Positions 45,243 to 54,350 of a stretch of DNA of 64,000 nt are shown in pieces. Source of the stretch: Novosphingobium sp. SCN 66-18. Its GTDB lineage: Bacteria; Pseudomonadota; Alphaproteobacteria; Sphingomonadales; Sphingomonadaceae. The stretch spans positions 62,001-126,000 of the forward strand of contig MEGD01000005.1 of NCBI GenBank assembly GCA_001725355.1, in the 5' to 3' direction. The position numbers and the translations under genes are program-made. A model generated the notes under the pieces. The model was given only the letters and a program-made list of their open reading frames with translations. It ran no database searches and was not told where the DNA came from. Position 1 is the first letter of the stretch. The number at the start of each line of letters is the position of its first letter.

Positions 45243-48200
45243 CAGCGATACCTCCGAAGGATGATAAGTGATGCAGCGCCGGCGGCCACGTTGATGCCGC
45301 TCGTCGCGGCCCAGCGCAGCGTCACGAACACGCTCCCGGCCGAAACGGACTTCTTGCCGGTCAATGGCACCGCATCCTGGTATGCGCTGCCGCCGGCTTC
45401 GGCGACGTTGGTCCCGCCGATATAGGCACGAAACACCCACGGGGCGGACCCGGCCGTGAACGACTGCTTCGCCGTGGAAATGACGATGATGTCGCCGGCG
45501 ATCGGCATGTCGACCCACACGTCGATCAGCGCGTTCTCCGAACCGATCCCGACGCCTGATACAGCCGATCCGTTGTAGAACTGCGCCACGTCCGTCACCG
45601 AGCTGGCGATGATGGCTGTGGTCGAAACCTTGTCCGTTGCGACCGATCCGTCGGAATTCAGCCCGGCCGCGATGCGCCCGTCGGTCAGGATGCCCGGGAT
45701 ATCGCTGACGTAGCTCCACCCCGCCCGCTGGCTCGCCACGCCGGCGATCTTGTCCAGCAGCATCTGGCGCGCGTAATAGACGTCGTTCCACTTGCCGATG
45801 TACGTCGCGCGGACGATCGCGGTATCCAGCGCATAATTGTTCCAGGCGGGCGAGAGGCTGCCAAGGTAGCTGGCAAGCGCGGACACCGCGTTATCGTAGG
45901 CGGTCTTTTCCGTGGTGATCCCGAACGTTGTGGCCCGCGTGTCGATCGTCGATTGTTCGTCGCTGATCGCCTGCCAGGCGCGGACCGCGTCCGGCTTCTC
46001 GCCGCGATCGAGGTATCCGTCGCTGACGATCGTGCCGATTTGCGTCAGCGCGCTGGTGGCGTTGCTCGCGGCTGAGCTGGCGGCACTTTGTGCGGCCAGC
46101 GCCGTAGCCTGCGCGCTGTCGGCCGTGGCCTGGGCGTTGTTCGCCAGCACCTTGACCGCATCCTTTATGGAACGGTCGAGGTCATAGAGCGCGGCGTCGT
46201 ACCCATCGCGCGCCGCGTTATAGGCGCTGCGGCTGACAGCCGTGTCCTGCGTCGTATCGTTCCACGCCGGCGCAAGGCCGCCCAGGAAGCCCAGCCACGC
46301 CGCCCGCGCGGCGCTCGCGCTGGCCGTGCTCACGCCCAGCGAGCCAGCGATCGCCGACAGCGCGCTCCACTTGTCCGCCAGGCGCGCGCTTTCCGGGATC
46401 AGCTTCGTGATCTTCTCGTTCGCGCTCAGGATACCGTCGTCGGCCAGGCCTGCCAGCTTGTCGATCGCATCGTTCGCATCGGTATAGGCGGCGTTGGCCC
46501 GCGCGATCGTGTCGCGCAGCGGCTGACTGGCCGCCAGCTTCCACGGCAGCGATGGCCGCATGCCACCCAGCACGATGATGGAACCACCCAGCACGATGCT
46601 GGCCCCCACGCGCTCATAGAATGTGCCGTCGTCGCCGATATGCGTGTCGCCGACGTTGCTGTCCGCCGCCGCCGGCAGAGTGCCGCCGATCGTCAGCCGG
46701 CCTTTCGACGTGGCAATCGCGATAGCGTCGGCTACTTCCGTGCTGACGTCGCCGATGCCGCGCACAATCGGATCGTTTAGCGGGTCGTAGGTGACCGCCG
46801 GCGCCGGCACCACTGCGGGGCGCTCTTCTGCGTCCCACGCATATATCGTCGCGCTTTCCTCGCGCAGCACCATCGGACAGGTGCCATCGAAGCGGATGCC
46901 ATGCTCCACCACGCGGAACAGCTTCGCGTCGAAGCCGAGCGCCGGGAACGTGAAGCGCACGATGCGGCCAACCTGTACGCGCCATGCGCTGGCGAGGAAA
47001 TCAGCCGAGAACGTGCCGGGATACTGCGCGCGCTGCAGGTAGGCCTTGGCCAGGCGCTGCGCCTGGCTCGGGCTCTGCACCATCGATAGGTCCAGCGTGC
47101 TCGCGCGCTCGATCCCGTCAGGCGATCCACCGGCCAGCGGCACCTCGGGATAGTCCACCATCTGGTAGAGCGAGGCATCCGAAGGATCGACGTACTTGCC
47201 GCGCACGACGTTGAAGATCTGGTCGATCGGCGGTGCCGGCACCCAGGTGAACGCTCCCACCACGTCGCCGGGGCCAAGGTCGATAACATCCGTGCCCAGG
47301 TCGTTGTGCAGGATGTCGAGCGCCAGTTGGCCGCCGGCGTCGCGCACTTCACCATTCATGGCGGCCTTCAGGTTGCCGATCACCGTGTCCGGATCGTCGC
47401 CCTCGGAAAACACGCCGTCCGCGCGATAGCGCGGCTCCGTGCCGCCGATCGCACGCACCACCGGCTCGTCGCACAGGTTCGCCGCGGCGATGAAAGCAGG
47501 AATCAGCAGGCGTGCCATGGGAAGTCCAAGGCCCACCGCCAGCTTTTTCACGCCGGTCTGCGCATGCGTGATCCGCCAGCCCAGGAAGTACCACAGCAGC
47601 TGCAGCGCCGGGTTGCGGCCGACATCGTCGGACATCCATGCCCAGGTGCTTTGATCGTTGGCCCGCTGCGGCCCGCTGCCGCCGACCGTGCTGTCCTGGC
47701 GCGGGTCATAGAGCTTGGCGCCGCGTCCCCGAATCGTCACGCGCGATGGCACGTTCGAGGAGAACGGGCTTTCGGCGTTCTTGCCGTTGCCGGTCAGCTT
47801 GTAGCGCAACCAGACATAGGCGCAGCCGACCAGGCGCGATTGCGCCGCCACCCAGCTCGTCGACCCGGTGATCGTAAAGGCGTTGGCGGCTGTGCCCTCG
47901 GTGCGCGTCGTGACCTCGAGGTATCCGGCATACTTGGAAGCGACACCGCCCGTTGCCGACCAGGCCAGAGCGTCATCGAACCAGATCTCGTCGATCGACT
48001 GCACGGCGTGGCTTGCTGCCACGATGATCGAATTCAGGTACTCCTGGTTCGCGCCCGTGAATTCCTGGTAGCGCACGTCGGTGTTGCCGGCGGTCCGGCC
48101 GAACCAGATCTTGCGGTATTCGCGCGGGTTCAGCGTAGCGTTCAGCCGATCGGTTGTCGCCGCGCTTGGCGCCACCGGTTTCGGCCCCAGCGCGGTGGCG

Positions 48201-48391
48201 AGAGCCGACAGGCCAGCGGCCCCGATGAGAAACGTGCTCATCGAGATGCCGCCGATCGTGCTGGCCAGCCCTCCCGAAACGGCCGCGCCAAGAGTCGCGC
48301 CCACGGACAGACCCACGGCTGCGCCAACGCCGGTCACGACCAGCGCTGCAATGCCGACGACCTTGGCGATCGTCCCGATTACCTTGCCCAT
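45242..48391 (-). CDS. Tail hub / tip attachment protein (gpJ-like)
   Basis: The 1049-residue protein starts with a hydrophobic Gly/Ala-rich region (residues 1-60), common in siphophage hub proteins. A phage-tail-type domain follows (RKIWFGRTAGNTDVRYQEF). The middle has a hub fold (FSADFLASAWRVQVGRIVRFTFPALGF). Residues about 665-770 and 810-900 are two copies of a helical repeat, each containing a G(L/S)LxPAWN(D/N) core. The C-terminus is a beta domain. Confidence 0.85.
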   Translation of the reverse strand: MGKVIGTIAKVVGIAALVVTGVGAAVGLSVGATLGAAVSGGLASTIGGISMSTFLIGAAGLSALATALGPKPVAPSAATTDRLNATLNPREYRKIWFGRTAGNTDVRYQEFTGANQEYLNSIIVAASHAVQSIDEIWFDDALAWSATGGVASKYAGYLEVTTRTEGTAANAFTITGSTSWVAAQSRLVGCAYVWLRYKLTGNGKNAESPFSSNVPSRVTIRGRGAKLYDPRQDSTVGGSGPQRANDQSTWAWMSDDVGRNPALQLLWYFLGWRITHAQTGVKKLAVGLGLPMARLLIPAFIAAANLCDEPVVRAIGGTEPRYRADGVFSEGDDPDTVIGNLKAAMNGEVRDAGGQLALDILHNDLGTDVIDLGPGDVVGAFTWVPAPPIDQIFNVVRGKYVDPSDASLYQMVDYPEVPLAGGSPDGIERASTLDLSMVQSPSQAQRLAKAYLQRAQYPGTFSADFLASAWRVQVGRIVRFTFPALGFDAKLFRVVEHGIRFDGTCPMVLREESATIYAWDAEERPAVVPAPAVTYDPLNDPIVRGIGDVSTEVADAIAIATSKGRLTIGGTLPAAADSNVGDTHIGDDGTFYERVGASIVLGGSIIVLGGMRPSLPWKLAASQPLRDTIARANAAYTDANDAIDKLAGLADDGILSANEKITKLIPESARLADKWSALSAIAGSLGVSTASASAARAAWLGFLGGLAPAWNDTTQDTAVSRSAYNAARDGYDAALYDLDRSIKDAVKVLANNAQATADSAQATALAAQSAASSAASNATSALTQIGTIVSDGYLDRGEKPDAVRAWQAISDEQSTIDTRATTFGITTEKTAYDNAVSALASYLGSLSPAWNNYALDTAIVRATYIGKWNDVYYARQMLLDKIAGVASQRAGWSYVSDIPGILTDGRIAAGLNSDGSVATDKVSTTAIIASSVTDVAQFYNGSAVSGVGIGSENALIDVWVDMPIAGDIIVISTAKQSFTAGSAPWVFRAYIGGTNVAEAGGSAYQDAVPLTGKKSVSAGSVFVTLRWAATSGINVAAGAASLIILRRYR

Positions 48392-48394
48392 GAT

Positions 48395-48829
48395 CTAGCT
48401 CGGAAACGGCACGCGCCAGGCGCGCTCCCAACGGGCCAGCGGCAGATGGATCAGGCCGGTTTCATAGTCTTCCTGCTCGCCGAGAAAGCAGGCCGTCCTG
48501 CCGGCGCACACACCAAGGCTTCGGCCATCGAACACCACGTCGCCCCGCTGCGCGCAGGCCGGGCCGATCTCGCCGAAATGCGCGGCCAGCATCACCGGCA
48601 GATCGGCCCATCCCATCCGGGTCATCAACCGGCGGGCGCCGATCGCGGTGGCATAGCGGCCACGCGCCGCCGCGGCAGGGTCAATGCCGGTCATGGCCAG
48701 CACGGCGCCGGCGGCGAACAGCACGCAATCCACCCGGCCCCACGCAAACACGGCATCGCGCTGCGCGGTCAGGTACTCGGCCAGGCGCGCTTCCCATTGC
48801 GGCAGGCGAACGATGGGGGCGGCGGTCAA
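48395..48829 (-). CDS. DUF6950-like (NlpC/P60-related) tail protein
   Basis: A 144-residue product reads from TTG 48829, which overlaps the TGA of the upstream gene (TTGA) and has GGGAGA 8 bases before it. WGRVDCVLFAAGAV carries the cysteine of the NlpC/P60-related fold, and a later histidine (AAHFGEI) is present. Homologues sit in the same place in GTA-like tails and may open the cell wall during DNA entry. The long upstream extension of the frame is not supported. Confidence 0.78.
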   Translation of the reverse strand: MTAAPIVRLPQWEARLAEYLTAQRDAVFAWGRVDCVLFAAGAVLAMTGIDPAAAARGRYATAIGARRLMTRMGWADLPVMLAAHFGEIGPACAQRGDVVFDGRSLGVCAGRTACFLGEQEDYETGLIHLPLARWERAWRVPFPS

Positions 48830-49479
48830 AACGCGTTCTCCCGCCAGTAGTACGACCCCTGCGGATCGAAGAACGCCCCGGCCACCGTTACGGCCCCCTT
48901 CACGCCCTTCGTCGCGCCGTTGGCCACGCCGATCGTCAGCGCGGCCGTGTTGTCCAGCGTGTCGAACTGCGCCTGGTCCAGGTACGTGCGTCCCGAGGCC
49001 TTCTTCAGCGAAGCTAGGTACGTCTCGACGTCGAGCTTGACCGTCTGCTCCGCGGGCTCGCCCACGATCTGGAAGGCCGACATGCGCCCGGTATGAACCG
49101 GCCACACCGCGCCCTTGCGCGCGCCGGTCTCATCGTAGATCGCGGCCCACAGCCGCGCCGTACGGCCACGCCACAGCGCCGGATTGCCCAGCATGTTCAG
49201 CAGGTCGCTATCGGGGCCGACGATGCCCGACAGGGTGTAGCTCAGCGTTTCCGCGCCGCCCTGCTTGTTCAACACGTCTGTCACGCCAACCAGCGAGGGA
49301 TCGACCGCGTCGAAGGTGAAGCCTTCGAGCTCGGCGTCACCCGTGCCCGTGAATGCCAGAGACGCGCCCGCCGTCGTCACGCGCACCGGATCGCCATCAA
49401 AATCCAGCCAGCACAGCAAGGCTGCGTCAAAGTATCCGCTGGCCAACTGCGCGCCGGCCGCCGCGTCTGGGCCGAACAT
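48826..49479 (-). CDS. DUF2163 family distal tail protein
   Basis: The 217-residue protein is beta-rich and matches the DUF2163/BR0599 family of GTA-like and siphophage tails: YFDAALLCWLDFDGDPVRVTTAG, and later FDTLDNTAALTI and FFDPQGSYYWRENAF. In the Rhodobacter GTA this position is the distal tail/hub. It overlaps its neighbours by 1-4 bases on each side. Confidence 0.8.
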   Translation of the reverse strand: MFGPDAAAGAQLASGYFDAALLCWLDFDGDPVRVTTAGASLAFTGTGDAELEGFTFDAVDPSLVGVTDVLNKQGGAETLSYTLSGIVGPDSDLLNMLGNPALWRGRTARLWAAIYDETGARKGAVWPVHTGRMSAFQIVGEPAEQTVKLDVETYLASLKKASGRTYLDQAQFDTLDNTAALTIGVANGATKGVKGAVTVAGAFFDPQGSYYWRENAF

Positions 49480-50066
49480 CAGAAGGCTTCCTCGGCCTGA
49501 AACGCCAGCGTGTACTTCTGGCCGGGATCAACCGCGTACGTGAAGCTATCCTCGTTCAGCGCCACGTGCGCGAACGGCAGGACCGTTTCCACGCTGCCAG
49601 CGCCAGTCGCGGCGTCAGCCCGTAAGGCGGGCGCGAACGATGCGGTGGTTCCCGCAATCGGCGCGGTCAGCACAACCAGCTGGTACGTGCCGTCAACCAG
49701 CTTCACCGTCATCATGGCGCCCTGCGGTAGCGCCGGCGGCGCGGCCGACAGCGTCAGCGACCGCGCGCCGGCCACGCCCAGCACCACGGTCGGGTTCGCC
49801 CCGCCATGCTGCGCTGCTTCGACCGCAATGACCGGAAACGGGTTCACCTGGCCCTGCAGGGCGTTGAAGAAGCCGATCCACGGCTGCGCCACCGCCTGCC
49901 CGATCATCGGGCGCAGTTCGGCCGTGCAGCTCCACCACGATCCGCCCGGCAGCGTCGAAACCTGCCGGCGTCCCGTCCACCTGGATCGGTTCACCTGGTG
50001 CGGCTGCTTCAACGTCCACTTGATCGAGCGGATTGGCAGCGGCGCCGGTGGTGAGATCACGCTCAC
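49479..50066 (-). CDS. Distal tail-associated protein
   Basis: The 195-residue protein is rich in beta strands (SIKWTLKQPHQVNRSRWTGRRQV, VDGTYQLVVLTAPIAGTTASF). It lies between the tape measure and DUF2163 genes, the place of the distal tail protein in lambda-like and GTA-like tails. The ATG overlaps the tape measure stop. I recognise no named domain. Confidence 0.68.
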   Translation of the reverse strand: MSVISPPAPLPIRSIKWTLKQPHQVNRSRWTGRRQVSTLPGGSWWSCTAELRPMIGQAVAQPWIGFFNALQGQVNPFPVIAVEAAQHGGANPTVVLGVAGARSLTLSAAPPALPQGAMMTVKLVDGTYQLVVLTAPIAGTTASFAPALRADAATGAGSVETVLPFAHVALNEDSFTYAVDPGQKYTLAFQAEEAF

Positions 50067-52360
50067 AGCTTCCTCCGCTGCATCTGCCGCGCGGTGTTCG
50101 TCGTTGCCGCCTGGATGATCGTCGGCGCGGCATTGGCCAGCTCGCGCCGGATCATCGCCACCGTCTCGGCCGTCGCGCCGGGCGCGTTGATCTGGATCGT
50201 CACGCCGCCGGCGCCTTCGCCCCCGCCGGCCGAAGATCCGGCGCGAATGACTGGGAGGCGCGGGGAAACCAGTCCGCCGGAAGCGAAGCGCGGCAGTTGC
50301 CCTGCGTTCATGGCTTCGATCAGCGGCCAGTAATCCCGGGTGGCAGCGGCAGTGTTGATCGATTCACCGTTCGAGACCGCGATCGGTTCTCGCCCGCCTA
50401 CCAAGGCGAGGATACTGTCAGATGTTCCTGTGCCCGGGCCGGAAATCATCCGGCCGCCGCCAGCAAACCCAGCGATGCGCCCACCACGCGAAAAACCGAG
50501 CACGGCCGTAATCGCCGAGCCAAATGCGCTGCCGAAGCTGAAGCCGCCGCCCTTGCCCGATACTTGAGCCGCCACGAACTGTGCCAGCACCCGCGAAATT
50601 ACGCGTGTGCCGATCTGCTCGAAATCACCCCAGATGGCGGAAACACCGCCGCGCATCCCGTCCTCGAACAGGTTGGTCAGGAAATCGACCTTCCGCTCTT
50701 CAAGACGGTAGGCTTCATCGATCACCCTCTGCCGCGCCTGCGCATCTTCGGTACGGATGCGTTCGATGAGCAGCAGCTGCGCGTCGTATTCCTGCTGCGT
50801 CGATTGCTCGATCGCCTTGCCCCGTGCCTCCGCAAAAGCGGCCGACGCATCACGGACCGGATCCTTGAACTCCTTGAGGATCGCGTCGAGCCGAGCCTTC
50901 TCCGCTTCGCGCGCAAGCGTTGCTTCAGACTTGCCGCGACCGCCGCCAGCGCCGCCGCTTTTTCGGGCAGCCTCTGTTGCTGCGTCACGGGCCTGCGAGG
51001 CCCTGAGCACTTCGGTGCGATAAGCCGCTTCAGAAATGGCATTTCGCTGAAGACGCGCATTGAGATCATCCAACGTTCGTTCGTATCGGCCGTTCGCAGC
51101 GGACACGGCATCGGTTTGCTCGATGACGGATTGCCGGATCTGCGCGCCGCGCTTCAGCCTGATCGTTTCATCGCTGGCCGAAATCTGGGCGGTGAGGCTT
51201 TTGATCTGCCCCTGCAGGTCCGTGACGGTGCGATCGAGGAACGGAAGAACAAGGCTGTTGCCTTCGCTGCCGGGTTCGCCGGATTGGGCGCCAACCTTGG
51301 CAGCAGCAGCCCGCGTCTGAGCGAGTTGAAGCTCTGCGATGGCCGCTTTGCGGGCTTCCTGCGCGCGTTGGCGCAGAGAATTTGCCTTGTCGATATCGGC
51401 TTGGATGCTCGCTTGGGTCGAACGCGCCTCACGGACGGAGGCCTCATGGAGATCGTCGATTGCCTTGCGGAGTTCTTCTGCAGCATCGGTGTGCTTGCCC
51501 TCGGCTGTGGCGGCGTCGCGGTGCGCCAGCGCGAGGTTTCCAACGATGGTAATGGCCGCGATCAACGCGGCACCCCACGCACTGCCCAGGAATCCGATGA
51601 ACCCGCTAGCCTCACCCTTGAGCAGGGCAATGGCCTGGATCATCTGCGTGCCCTGTTGAGTGAACGCTATGAACGCCAGTTTGGCCGTTTCGGTACTGCC
51701 CGCAGCCGCTCCCAGCTGAACGCCAAGGTCGGACAGATTGTACGAGATCTGCTGCATGGCGGCCTTCTGCTGGCCCGCCGAAACGACAATCCCCCGCCCA
51801 CCGGCGGCAAAGACCTGCTCCGCTGCGCCGGCCTGCCGCAATTCGATTTCAAGCGCCTCGAGCTGGGCCGCTTCCAGCGCTAGCGCCTGAGCGCGCTTCT
51901 CGGCCGCGATCGTGGCTGTGCGCGCGGCCTGCAGGTCGAAGCCGTAGGCCGAAGTCAACCTTCCTTGCGCGAGCGCGGCACGGTTGACCGCATCTTCGAT
52001 CGCGCGGGCATTTGCCGCCTGTTGCCGGGCAGCTTCGGCTGCGGCCCGCGCATCCGATGCTCCGACTGACAGTCCACCACCTGCGTTGGCGGTTGATTTC
52101 GACGCCAGCGCCTGGATACGGCTGAAGCTGGATGCGAATTCGTTCTCGACCTTCTGCGCTGCAGCGGCTGCGTTGCTTTGGAACGGGCCGAACGACTGAT
52201 CGCCCATCTTGGCGATCTGCCGGCCAACCGATTCCGCGATCTTCGCCGCCTTCCGGTCGAACGCGACAAGCGCGCCTTCGCCGATAGCCAGCTGCTGGCG
52301 CATCGCTTCGGTTGGCGCGTCCACTTCCAGAAACAGGCTGGAAGTTTCCCGATCGGCCAT
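50063..52360 (-). CDS. Tail tape measure protein
   Basis: The 765-residue protein has long helical, Ala/Glu/Arg-rich stretches. Two hydrophobic segments lie near residues 240-275 (LAFIAFTQQGTQMIQAIALL, FIGFLGSAWGAALIAAITIVGNLALA), and the C-terminal part is Gly-rich (SFGSAFGSAITAVLGFSRGGRIAGFAGGG), typical of tape measures. It sets tail length and is injected with DNA. It follows the tail chaperone. Confidence 0.88.
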   Translation of the reverse strand: MADRETSSLFLEVDAPTEAMRQQLAIGEGALVAFDRKAAKIAESVGRQIAKMGDQSFGPFQSNAAAAAQKVENEFASSFSRIQALASKSTANAGGGLSVGASDARAAAEAARQQAANARAIEDAVNRAALAQGRLTSAYGFDLQAARTATIAAEKRAQALALEAAQLEALEIELRQAGAAEQVFAAGGRGIVVSAGQQKAAMQQISYNLSDLGVQLGAAAGSTETAKLAFIAFTQQGTQMIQAIALLKGEASGFIGFLGSAWGAALIAAITIVGNLALAHRDAATAEGKHTDAAEELRKAIDDLHEASVREARSTQASIQADIDKANSLRQRAQEARKAAIAELQLAQTRAAAAKVGAQSGEPGSEGNSLVLPFLDRTVTDLQGQIKSLTAQISASDETIRLKRGAQIRQSVIEQTDAVSAANGRYERTLDDLNARLQRNAISEAAYRTEVLRASQARDAATEAARKSGGAGGGRGKSEATLAREAEKARLDAILKEFKDPVRDASAAFAEARGKAIEQSTQQEYDAQLLLIERIRTEDAQARQRVIDEAYRLEERKVDFLTNLFEDGMRGGVSAIWGDFEQIGTRVISRVLAQFVAAQVSGKGGGFSFGSAFGSAITAVLGFSRGGRIAGFAGGGRMISGPGTGTSDSILALVGGREPIAVSNGESINTAAATRDYWPLIEAMNAGQLPRFASGGLVSPRLPVIRAGSSAGGGEGAGGVTIQINAPGATAETVAMIRRELANAAPTIIQAATTNTARQMQRRKL

Positions 52361-52387
52361 GGTGGTCTCCCGGCAAGGCGGCAGGCG

Positions 52388-52549
52388 TCAGGGTTGCGCG
52401 GCGCGGTTGAGGCGCTCGTACCCTTCGACAGCGGTCCAGAATTCATGCGGGGTGGCGCGCCAGAACTGGTCTGGCTGCCACCCCAACGCGGCGATCGCGA
52501 AGCTGCTCAGCTTTCGGCGGGGACTTCGCTCGTCGTCGTCGTCGTCGTC
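52388..52549 (-). CDS. Frameshift extension of tail assembly chaperone (GT-type)
   Basis: In the -1 frame relative to the preceding chaperone ORF, 53 codons run to a stop at 52388. They encode an Asp6-Glu linker, then LSSFAIAALGWQPDQFWRATPHEFWTAVEGY, which matches the small DUF2376-type tail chaperone. There is no good start codon with an RBS in this frame; a TTG before Gly-Trp is the only alternative. GCG-GGG at 52554-52549 would let the P-site tRNA slip back by one base, giving a 184-residue fusion. Confidence 0.62.
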   Translation of the reverse strand, partial: DDDDDDERSPRRKLSSFAIAALGWQPDQFWRATPHEFWTAVEGYERLNRAAQP

Positions 52550-52941
52550 CCCGCCTTCACTTCCCCCGAGGCAGTGAAGTTCCCCGTCACGGCCATGCTG
52601 AGCATGCCCGACACGATCCCCAGCACACGGGCCATGCCGCCTTCGGCCTCGACGATCAGCTGCCCGATTCGGACGGCGTTCGAGGCGGCGATGCTGGGCT
52701 GCTGGGTTGCGCGGCCCCAGGCACGGATGCATTCGGTGACCACCTGTGACAGGTCGGCAAGGCGCATCTTGCCCTCGAGAGCGGCGCGGGCGAGCTCGAG
52801 CAGCCCCTTGTCCGTCGAAGCTTCGAAGGCGAAGATCGCCTCATACGAAGGGCGCAGCGCCATCGTGGCGCCATCGAGCACGAGCGAGACTTCACCCCGC
52901 TCTTCGCTGGCGGGGCGGGCGGTGTTTTCCGCTTCGGCCAT
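52507..52941 (-). CDS. Tail assembly chaperone (gpG-like)
   Basis: The 144-residue protein (MALRPSYEAIFAFEASTDKGLLELARAALEG...) matches the GTA-family/DUF3356 tail chaperone placed between tube and tape measure. It ends in six threonines encoded by ACG repeats. The run GGGG directly before the ACG repeats is a candidate -1 slip site joining it to the DUF2376-like segment downstream. Confidence 0.8.
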   Translation of the reverse strand: MAEAENTARPASEERGEVSLVLDGATMALRPSYEAIFAFEASTDKGLLELARAALEGKMRLADLSQVVTECIRAWGRATQQPSIAASNAVRIGQLIVEAEGGMARVLGIVSGMLSMAVTGNFTASGEVKAGTTTTTTSEVPAES

Positions 52942-52951
52942 GGTGCGATCC

Positions 52952-53383
52952 TTACGCCAGCGCGTCCGTGGTCGGTGCGGCGGCCAGCGAGAGCTGCGAA
53001 TTGCACTTCACCACGTCGTTCTTGCCGTAGTCGGTGTCGAAGCTGCCGATGTACATCGATGCCTCGAACACCACGTCGCCCGCTGCGCCGGCCGACCCGC
53101 CCTTGCGGATCTGAAATTTCTTCGGGCTGCTGCCCTGGGCGGCAGTTTCGAACAGCGTGTAGCCGTTGGCGTCGGGCAGGTTCGGATAGAGCTCGACGTC
53201 GATCGTCAGCGTCTTGAGGCCCGGCGCCTGGGTGCCATAGGGATAGTCGTCCTTCGTCGACGTATCGATTTCGCCAGCCTTGCGGCTGACCTTCATCGAG
53301 GTCTGGCCCTTGATCTCGTTATAGGTGCCGGGCGTGGCACTTTCGATCCACAGGCGGTAGTCGTTGCCAAGCTTCTTGGCCAT
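52952..53383 (-). CDS. Major tail tube protein
   Basis: The 143-residue protein has the tube fold pattern of TP901-1/GTA-like phages: a start KLGNDYRLWIES, then GQTSMKVSRKAGEIDTSTKD and LKTLTIDVELYPNLPDANGYTLFE. It polymerises around the tape measure. A hairpin with six Ts ends 15 bases before its ATG, so its mRNA leader starts with a terminator-like structure. Confidence 0.87.
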   Translation of the reverse strand: MAKKLGNDYRLWIESATPGTYNEIKGQTSMKVSRKAGEIDTSTKDDYPYGTQAPGLKTLTIDVELYPNLPDANGYTLFETAAQGSSPKKFQIRKGGSAGAAGDVVFEASMYIGSFDTDYGKNDVVKCNSQLSLAAAPTTDALA

Positions 53384-53398
53384 CAGCGGTCTCCAACG

Positions 53399-53420
53399 AA
53401 AAAACCCCGCCGAAGCGGGG
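53399..53420 (-). terminator. Terminator-like hairpin before the tail tube gene
   Basis: On the minus strand, CCCCGC-TTCG-GCGGGG is followed by TTTTTT. It is a textbook intrinsic terminator inside the late operon, between the DUF3168 gene and the tube gene. Confidence 0.82.
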
Positions 53421-53458
53421 TGTGATTGGGGCCATGGCGGCCCGGAGTGGGGTGCGGG

Positions 53459-53845
53459 TCAGTCTTGCAGAGCAAGGACCGCGAAGGCGGACGTGCCGAT
53501 GTAGGTGCCGCCGTCCTCGCCCAGCTGCGCGTCGTCGTCCTCGAACGTAAACGCCAGCGTCCAGCCGTCCTGTGCGATCGTCAGGCCGTCCAGCGCATCC
53601 TCGATCTGTTTCTGCAGCGCCAGCAACGGCGCGCGCTCTTCCGCGCTCACCTCGGCCTGGATCAGCAGCGAGATGCGGCGATCGCGATCGCCCTTCCCGC
53701 CGATCGGCGTGCTTTTCATATCGCCGACCACCACGATCGGCAGCATCGCGCCCTCCGGCGCATCCTGATAAACGGTCGCGCCGGTGACCGCACCGTCCAG
53801 CTGCTGGAACGCGACCAGCTCGGTTATGGACTTGGCGTCAGTCAT
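53459..53845 (-). CDS. DUF3168 tail terminator/completion protein
   Basis: The 128-residue protein (start ATG 53845) shows the DUF3168 pattern: YQDAPEGAMLPIVVVGD, then RRISLLIQAEVSAEERAPLLALQKQIEDAL and GWTLAFTFEDDDAQ. In siphophages this gene closes the tail tube at the head side. It overlaps the HK97 gp10-like stop by 8 bases. Confidence 0.82.
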   Translation of the reverse strand: MTDAKSITELVAFQQLDGAVTGATVYQDAPEGAMLPIVVVGDMKSTPIGGKGDRDRRISLLIQAEVSAEERAPLLALQKQIEDALDGLTIAQDGWTLAFTFEDDDAQLGEDGGTYIGTSAFAVLALQD

Positions 53846-54350
53846 TGCCGCCACTCGCGATCGATCGCAGCGCGCGGGACCAGATGCCGCGCACGGCGGT
53901 GCCAATGTATTGGCGCAGCACCGGGAAGCTGCCGGTCACGAAGTGCTTGCCGGCCATCGCCCGCACGTTGACCGGGTGGTATTTGCGCCCCAGGTCCCGC
54001 GTCCGCTTGCCCGCGTAACGGCGATAGCCATTGCGCGGAACAGCCACGACGTAGCGCCGTTTGGCAACCTGCGCCTTGCGGCCGAGGTCCTGGATCCGCG
54101 CATAGAACAGCTTCGATCGCCCCGCGCGCGTTCCCAGCAGGCCGACGCGCAGCTTCATGGTCCGATCCGAAACTTTGTAAGTGATGCCCTCGCGCGTGGC
54201 GCCCGTGCGTCGTGGCGCCTTGGCGCGCATCGATGATTGCAAAGCGCGGCCACCGCTGTTCAGGACCGAAACCATCTGCCGGCGGAAGTTCTCCGGCAGA
54301 TCACGCATCATGCGGCGCACCTTGCCAATGCCGCGAAAGCCCCGCGCCAT
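53838..54350 (-). CDS. HK97 gp10-like head-tail protein
   Basis: The 170-residue, strongly basic protein (start ATG 54350) has the HK97 gp10 pattern: ALQSSMRAKAPRRTGATREGITYKV near residue 45, then a YAR-x-QDLG-like segment and HFVTGSFPVLRQ at the C-terminus. It joins tail to head. ATG shares a base with the upstream stop. Confidence 0.8.
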   Translation of the reverse strand: MARGFRGIGKVRRMMRDLPENFRRQMVSVLNSGGRALQSSMRAKAPRRTGATREGITYKVSDRTMKLRVGLLGTRAGRSKLFYARIQDLGRKAQVAKRRYVVAVPRNGYRRYAGKRTRDLGRKYHPVNVRAMAGKHFVTGSFPVLRQYIGTAVRGIWSRALRSIASGGND

